Of a stretch of DNA of 64,000 nt, positions 60,442 to 64,000 are shown piece by piece. The notes beneath the pieces were generated by a model, which was given only the letters and a program-made list of their open reading frames with translations, was not told the DNA's origin and did no database searches. The translations under genes and the position numbers were made by a program. Every line of letters begins with the position of its first letter. The first letter of the stretch is position 1. The DNA comes from Thermoplasmatales archaeon (GTDB lineage Archaea > Thermoplasmatota > Thermoplasmata > Methanomassiliicoccales > Methanomethylophilaceae): NCBI GenBank assembly GCA_012520845.1, contig JAAYNL010000024.1, positions 1 through 64,000 of the forward strand. Reading direction: 5' to 3'.

Positions 60442-61019
60442 ATCCCTTCCAATAAGCCCAAAACCAACTTCAAGGCCCGCTCGGCCACCTCCGCCTCCGG
60501 GGCGGTGGCGTCGAGCACGGCGCAGCCCGTCTCGCGGGCGTAATCCAGGTACGCCGACCTGACCTTCTCGAGGTAGCCCGGGTCCTCGAACCTCGTCGCC
60601 TCGCCGCGGAAGCCCACCCTCCCCATGCCCACGGAGACGGGCGCGTCCATGAGTATCGTGAGGTCGGGCTCCACCATCCCGGGGGCGTTTATCCCCCTAA
60701 TCCAGCCGGGGTCCGCCCCGGCGGCCGACTGGTACGCCAGGGAGGAGGCGAAATACCTGTCGCACAGCACGACCTTCCCCTCCCGCACGCGCCCCATCAC
60801 CCAGACGGTGTGTTCCGCCCTGTCCGCCGCGAACAGCAGCGCCTCCGCGAGCGGGCCGAAGCCCTCGGACCTGACCAGGGAGCCTATGGGGCCGGGGGTC
60901 GGCTCGTACGTGGTGACCGCGTCGTAACCCAGGCGCGAAAGCGACTCGGAGACCGCCGTGCACACGGAGGACTTGCCGGTGCCGTCTATCCCCTCGAAGA
61001 CGATGAAGGCTCCTTTCAT
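60438..61019 (-). CDS. tmk: Thymidylate kinase
   Basis: Tmk phosphorylates dTMP to dTDP. The 193-residue P-loop kinase begins MKGAFIVFEGIDGTGKSSV, with the dTMP-binding VVLCDRYFASSLAYQSAAG and the DR motif typical of the family. The start is the ATG of MKGAF; a TTG four codons earlier has less support. It overlaps coaBC by ATGA, though the functions are unrelated. Confidence 0.95.
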   Translation of the reverse strand: MKGAFIVFEGIDGTGKSSVCTAVSESLSRLGYDAVTTYEPTPGPIGSLVRSEGFGPLAEALLFAADRAEHTVWVMGRVREGKVVLCDRYFASSLAYQSAAGADPGWIRGINAPGMVEPDLTILMDAPVSVGMGRVGFRGEATRFEDPGYLEKVRSAYLDYARETGCAVLDATAPEAEVAERALKLVLGLLEGI

Positions 61020-61068
61020 CCGTACGGGCAATCGCTCCAGGGATAAACAATGTTGCGGTGCCGGGAGC

Positions 61069-61467
61069 TCACGGGCGGACGGTTTCCCTGAGCCTCGCGA
61101 TCATCGACGGCAGGGACTGGACGTCCTTCACGTCCTTCTTCGACGCCTTGGAGAGCCTCGCCCTCAGGTCCGCGTCCCAGGGGACGTCCAGCGCCGAAAG
61201 CTGGTTCTTCAGCTCCTCGGCGAGCCTGCCTCCGGTCCTGTCCCAGTCCGTCAGTATTATGGCGCGGGCGCCGGCCTCGTACACCGCCTCCGCCGCCCTT
61301 ATCGGGCCGCCCTGGGACTGCACCTCCACGAACCTCCCGTCGACGCCGAGGGAACGCAGGGCGGCGGTGTCCCTCGGGCCCTCCACCAGCACGATGGCGT
61401 CCGTCGCCCAACGGATCTCCTCGAGGGCGGCCTCCGCCTCCTCGAGGCGCTCCGCGTCAGTCGCCAT
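61069..61467 (-). CDS. Small Toprim-domain protein
   Basis: The 132-residue protein is a lone Toprim domain. It has the acidic motif AIVLVEGPRDTAALRSLG and the DxD motif in AIILTDWDRTGG. Such archaeal proteins resemble small primase-like or RNase M5-like factors; the exact role is not established. It overlaps the DUF167 gene by 11 bases on the same strand and lies about 50 bases upstream of tmk. Confidence 0.87.
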   Translation of the reverse strand: MATDAERLEEAEAALEEIRWATDAIVLVEGPRDTAALRSLGVDGRFVEVQSQGGPIRAAEAVYEAGARAIILTDWDRTGGRLAEELKNQLSALDVPWDADLRARLSKASKKDVKDVQSLPSMIARLRETVRP

Positions 61468-61753
61468 GGGCGGCGAACCTCCCCAGCACCTCTCCCGGGG
61501 GGCCGTGGACGAAGACCGTCTTCTGCCTGGACGTCCTGCCCCTGATTATCTCCGACCTGAACCCGGTAATCGCGGAGACCAGCTCGGAAACCTCGGCGTT
61601 GGCCTTGCCGTCCGCCGGCGGGGCGGCGACCCTGAGTATGATGCGCCGACGCCACGGGTCGTAGCCGTCCATGCCTGGCCTGTCCGAGCCCGGGGACACG
61701 GAGACGTCCACCTCAGTGCCTTCGCCGGAAGGCCTCATGGCTTCTGAAAACAT
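61457..61753 (-). CDS. DUF167 (YggU family) protein
   Basis: The 98-residue protein shows the DUF167 pattern VDVSVSPGSDRPGMDGYD, then the signature ILRVAAPPADGKANAEVSEL and GRTSRQKTVFVHG. The function is unknown. The start chosen is the ATG of MFSEAMRPSG; the open frame continues 14 codons further but is unlike the family. It overlaps the Toprim gene. Confidence 0.88.
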   Translation of the reverse strand: MFSEAMRPSGEGTEVDVSVSPGSDRPGMDGYDPWRRRIILRVAAPPADGKANAEVSELVSAITGFRSEIIRGRTSRQKTVFVHGPPGEVLGRFAAHGD

Positions 61754-61806
61754 GTAAACAAGGTAAGTTGGCTTCGCGTTGCTTTCTTTATCCACATCTC
61801 ATCGTC

Positions 61807-62181
61807 TTATGGAGCGTCAAAAAAAATGATTCGGTCTTGCTCAACCGCCAGATTCCTCAGCTTCCTTGAAACTCCTCTCCATTTTGATTTAGAGATGTCC
61901 GTGAAATCTACTGTGACGTGTTCGTCGTATTCCAGCCTGTCCGCGACAACCTTTAAATCAAACGATTTATAGGTTTTTACCTGGAGCGTTGCCACGGCCA
62001 TAGACTTCTTCCCCATCCTCTTAAAATGTGCTAAGGAATCTAAAACCGTAATCATGTCCCCATCGTATGTAGACAGTAGTCCCGAGTCCGGAGGCCTGAA
62101 CGCCTGAGAAGAAACCTCTCCGCCCTGGATAAATTCGGGGATGATATGCCTTATCAACTCCGTATCGTCACTGATTCCCAT
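61807..62181 (-). CDS. Unknown protein, second gene of a two-gene cassette
   Basis: The 124-residue protein has the segment DDTELIRHIIPEFI near the start and SSQAFRPPDSGLLSTY in the middle. It ends with a strand-rich part, VTVDFTDISKSKWRGVSRKL. The pattern of an early hydrophobic-basic-proline motif, then SSxAFRP, then LS, recalls short proteins found paired with larger unknown proteins in bacterial operons; this is from memory and unverified. It overlaps the upstream gene by 14 bases. Base composition is clearly more AT-rich than the chromosome around it. It ends in TAA. Confidence 0.65.
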   Translation of the reverse strand: MGISDDTELIRHIIPEFIQGGEVSSQAFRPPDSGLLSTYDGDMITVLDSLAHFKRMGKKSMAVATLQVKTYKSFDLKVVADRLEYDEHVTVDFTDISKSKWRGVSRKLRNLAVEQDRIIFFDAP

Positions 62182-63271
62182 GCTCGCCCCCTACATATTC
62201 CATGAGTTTTGCCCAATCATCTGGTTTTTTGAAATCTAATTTAATTTCCCTCGGCGGCTCCGTGAATACAAACAACGTGCCGGTCAAATTTTCAAGACCG
62301 ACCTCCATTATCAAATCGATCCCACCACACCCCCATTCAAATTCCAGATTGCCCTCGGGCGTCGGGAATATGCGCGGGAGTGTTTCGCTGGGCCAATAAA
62401 CAAATGTGTCCAAAAGGGCGGCAAAATCGTTGAGGGCGTTCTTGTCGAACGCGACGCCGCCACCTTCCGCCCATCCCGGCTCGATGAATTGCATTTCGTA
62501 AAGCCTTGCCTGGATGTCTAAGGTGTCAAGAATTGCGAATTCTTCAACCTGTTCGACTTTCGACAGTTTTTTCCCCTTGAAACGTCCAACAGCCTTGACG
62601 AACACTTTCCCTCTGTTCAGTGCGCCCTTGACGAGAGACCCGCTGGCGGATTCGCTGAACGGGAATGTCATCCTGAGGGGTTTGGAGTACCCGCCGTAGG
62701 TCACCTTGAACGATCTGGTGTCACAATCGATTTCGGAAACAGTGCCGTATATTTCGAACATCTCCAAATGTTCCGCGTCCTCGCCGATCAATTTACGCCT
62801 GACTTCGGTATCGTATGTGTACATCTTACCATCCCTTCCAATCAGAAACCTCTCCCCTTCCTTCAATCCGCCGCCGAAGGCGTTGAGATGTGGACCGATT
62901 TTTGAAACGTACCTTTCATTCACCTCCACGTCCATGTTCCCGCCGAGGTATTCCGAGACTATGTCATACGCCTCATAGACGCATTTTTCCTCCTCGGTTT
63001 CCACCAACGTCTTCTGCGGCATTGTTTTTTCGATGCGTATTTCCGCAACGGCGGAACCTGGGGTAATGGCCGACATGGAAAGAAAATAGTCGTCCCTGAA
63101 CCCTCTGCGCACCCTTTTCCTTTCTGGGTTTTTCTCAAGGTAGATTACCGATGCCACGTCCATGACGATTTTATTGAGCACTGAAACGTCCTGCAAAATG
63201 CATAAAGGGATTGACCTGTTGCTGAATCGTTTCCCCTCCATGCGTAACTGCATTCCGTCTGAACCGACCAT
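62168..63271 (-). CDS. Unknown protein, first gene of a two-gene cassette
   Basis: The 367-residue protein appears to have three parts. A helical N-terminus (residues about 20-110) is followed by a central OB- or SH3-like domain (MFEIYGTVSEIDCDTRSFKV, VFVKAVGRFKGKKLSKVEQV). The C-terminal part has LPRIFPTPEGNLEFEWGCGG and IDLIMEVGLENLTGTLFVF. The last part resembles a recurring FPTPEGxxxxEW motif in unknown proteins of small operons. It has no membrane segments or recognisable enzymatic motif. Lower GC than its neighbours suggests recent acquisition. A palindrome and TATA box precede it. Confidence 0.7.
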   Translation of the reverse strand: MVGSDGMQLRMEGKRFSNRSIPLCILQDVSVLNKIVMDVASVIYLEKNPERKRVRRGFRDDYFLSMSAITPGSAVAEIRIEKTMPQKTLVETEEEKCVYEAYDIVSEYLGGNMDVEVNERYVSKIGPHLNAFGGGLKEGERFLIGRDGKMYTYDTEVRRKLIGEDAEHLEMFEIYGTVSEIDCDTRSFKVTYGGYSKPLRMTFPFSESASGSLVKGALNRGKVFVKAVGRFKGKKLSKVEQVEEFAILDTLDIQARLYEMQFIEPGWAEGGGVAFDKNALNDFAALLDTFVYWPSETLPRIFPTPEGNLEFEWGCGGIDLIMEVGLENLTGTLFVFTEPPREIKLDFKKPDDWAKLMEYVGGEHGNQ

Positions 63272-63294
63272 AGTTTCCTCTCCCGCCCGAATCC

Positions 63295-63344
63295 ATAGCC
63301 TCGGCTATAATCTCATTTCTGTCATTAACCTGCACGGATATAAA
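63295..63344 (-). promoter_or_regulatory. Promoter and palindrome of the two-gene cassette
   Basis: TTTTATA on the minus strand (63338-63344) is a TATA box 67 bases before the ATG. The palindrome ATAGCCTCGGCTAT (63295-63308; six-base arms) lies about 30-40 bases downstream of it, at or just after the expected transcription start, where a repressor would act. Confidence 0.45.
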
Positions 63345-63579
63345 ATGCAGTGGTATTACAATTAAATGACCCAGACTAAAAAATCGTCAATGCGCCTCCG
63401 AGCGGCAAGACACGGTGGGCTCGAATTACGAGTATTCGCACTCGCCCTAGTTCCTTATGTTTGATCGTTTCCAAAACCGCTTCTGCCCGAATCGACTAAA
63501 CGTTTGAACGCCGAACCAACCCGCCGTCCCCATCGCGCACCAAGCAACAATGAAATAGCCCCGCCCCGATGGTGCGGCG
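63345..63579. other. Intergenic region without supported gene
   Basis: This stretch between the cassette promoter and the GINS-like gene holds no open frame that I trust and no RNA gene that I recognise. It contains a few short inverted repeats, such as CGAAT/ATTCG near 63430-63447. No clear TATA box for the downstream gene was found. Confidence 0.4.
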
Positions 63580-64000
63580 ATGGATGGAAGCGGGAAGGGG
63601 ATGACGTTCGAGGACCTCACGTCCGTTTACCGGACGGAGCGGGGCTCCACCGGCCTGTCCAGGGTGCGGAGGGACCTCTACCAGGCTATGAGGGCCCTCG
63701 CCGCCGAGGCGTCCAAGAGGCACGAGCGCCTGGCCGCCGAGGACCCCGACTCCATCGTGTCCGACGGCGCCCTGGAAAGGAGGAGGAACACCCTGGACTA
63801 CGTCAAGAGGGTCACCGACATCCGGGTGGACAAGATCCTGAGGGCTTGCATGACCGCGGCCATGGGCGGGGACGACCCGCGGGACCTCCTGACGCCGGAG
63901 GAGCTGGAGTTCTTCGACTCCACGCTCGCGCTGACGAGGAGGATGATCGGCATAGGCTACGGCAGGACGAGGGCGACGACGCTGGACGCCGTGGAGCCCG
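63580..64000 (+). CDS. GINS-like replication protein (partial, cut by window end)
   Basis: The visible 140 residues begin MDGSGKGMTFEDLTSVYRTE. They continue with a helical pattern typical of archaeal GINS (Gins51-type) subunits: an early YRxE-like segment, a long helix LYQAMRALAAEASKRHERL, and VTDIRVDKILRACMTAAMGG resembling the conserved R-x-K-I motif. GINS joins MCM and GAN/Cdc45 in the replicative helicase. A second ATG at 63601, directly after GGGAAGGGG, is an alternative start. The 3' end lies outside the window, so the identity is moderately supported. Confidence 0.65.
   Translation, partial: MDGSGKGMTFEDLTSVYRTERGSTGLSRVRRDLYQAMRALAAEASKRHERLAAEDPDSIVSDGALERRRNTLDYVKRVTDIRVDKILRACMTAAMGGDDPRDLLTPEELEFFDSTLALTRRMIGIGYGRTRATTLDAVEP

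Overview
The window reads as a chromosomal segment of a GC-rich methylotrophic methanogen of the Thermoplasmata, most likely a Methanomassiliicoccales member. This rests on a contiguous pyrrolysine cluster (pylT-pylS-pylB-pylC-pylD) whose PylS is only 273 residues and has no PylSn domain or gene beside it, plus a RamA-type corrinoid activase, and a purely archaeal set of information genes (Nop5, LSm, RPA, PAN, RpoK, aIF5A, MBF1, GINS). Of about 70 complete genes whose stops I read, 64 end in TGA, 5 in TAA and only one in TAG, as expected where UAG is pyrrolysine. No vector, phage or plasmid module is visible; this is mostly ordinary chromosome with small accessory patches.

Layout. 1-2350: two tRNA-Val genes facing each other around a short variable segment (a decayed coding remnant, a DUF3800-like fragment, and a compact three-gene set of a DUF6951-like protein, a Cys-rich micro-protein and a HEAT-repeat protein). 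2419-7976 (minus): ramA, pylD, pylC, pylB, pylS and tRNA-Pyl. 8218-13526: tRNA-Gly, RtcA, an archaeal riboflavin-pathway reductase, an ArsR-type regulator, and an mtnA / class II aldolase / nop5 operon. 13618-16593: a MtbA/MtaA-type methyltransferase interrupted by an in-frame TGA, a UreI-family channel, aIF5A and agmatinase. 16574-20928: phosphohexomutase, LSm and a three-gene ABC exporter. 20929-25908: a complete smc-scpA-scpB operon. 26055-28447: HAD phosphatase, type-4 UDG, pyrE and carS. 28661-39007: two AAA/DUF4143 ATPases, each next to 23-bp tandem repeats, enclosing an XPD helicase, serine-pathway genes, an aminotransferase and purP. 39088-48285: RPA operon, two zinc-ribbon membrane proteins, MEMO/rpsB/rpoK, a Panacea-PemK toxin-antitoxin pair, MBF1, PAN and a GPN GTPase. 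48339-61753: small membrane proteins, riboflavin kinase, purS-purL-purQ, trmI/proS/prs, herA-DUF357, CoA-synthesis genes, tmk, Toprim and DUF167. 61807-63271: a two-gene cassette of unknown function. The window ends inside a GINS-like gene.

How genes fit together. RamA, the pyl cluster and the UroD-family methyltransferase are parts of methylamine- or methanol-type methanogenesis, although no TAG-containing methylamine methyltransferase lies here. PylB is expected to release 5'-deoxyadenosine, and the MtnA-aldolase pair could salvage such nucleosides. Agmatinase next to aIF5A fits archaeal hypusine synthesis and releases urea, near a urea-channel-like gene. The most striking anomaly is PurQ, in which all three glutaminase triad residues are replaced, suggesting ammonia-fed purine synthesis. 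Other points worth checking are the in-frame TGA, the TAG-terminated toxin gene, and the 23-bp repeats beside both DUF4143 ATPases.
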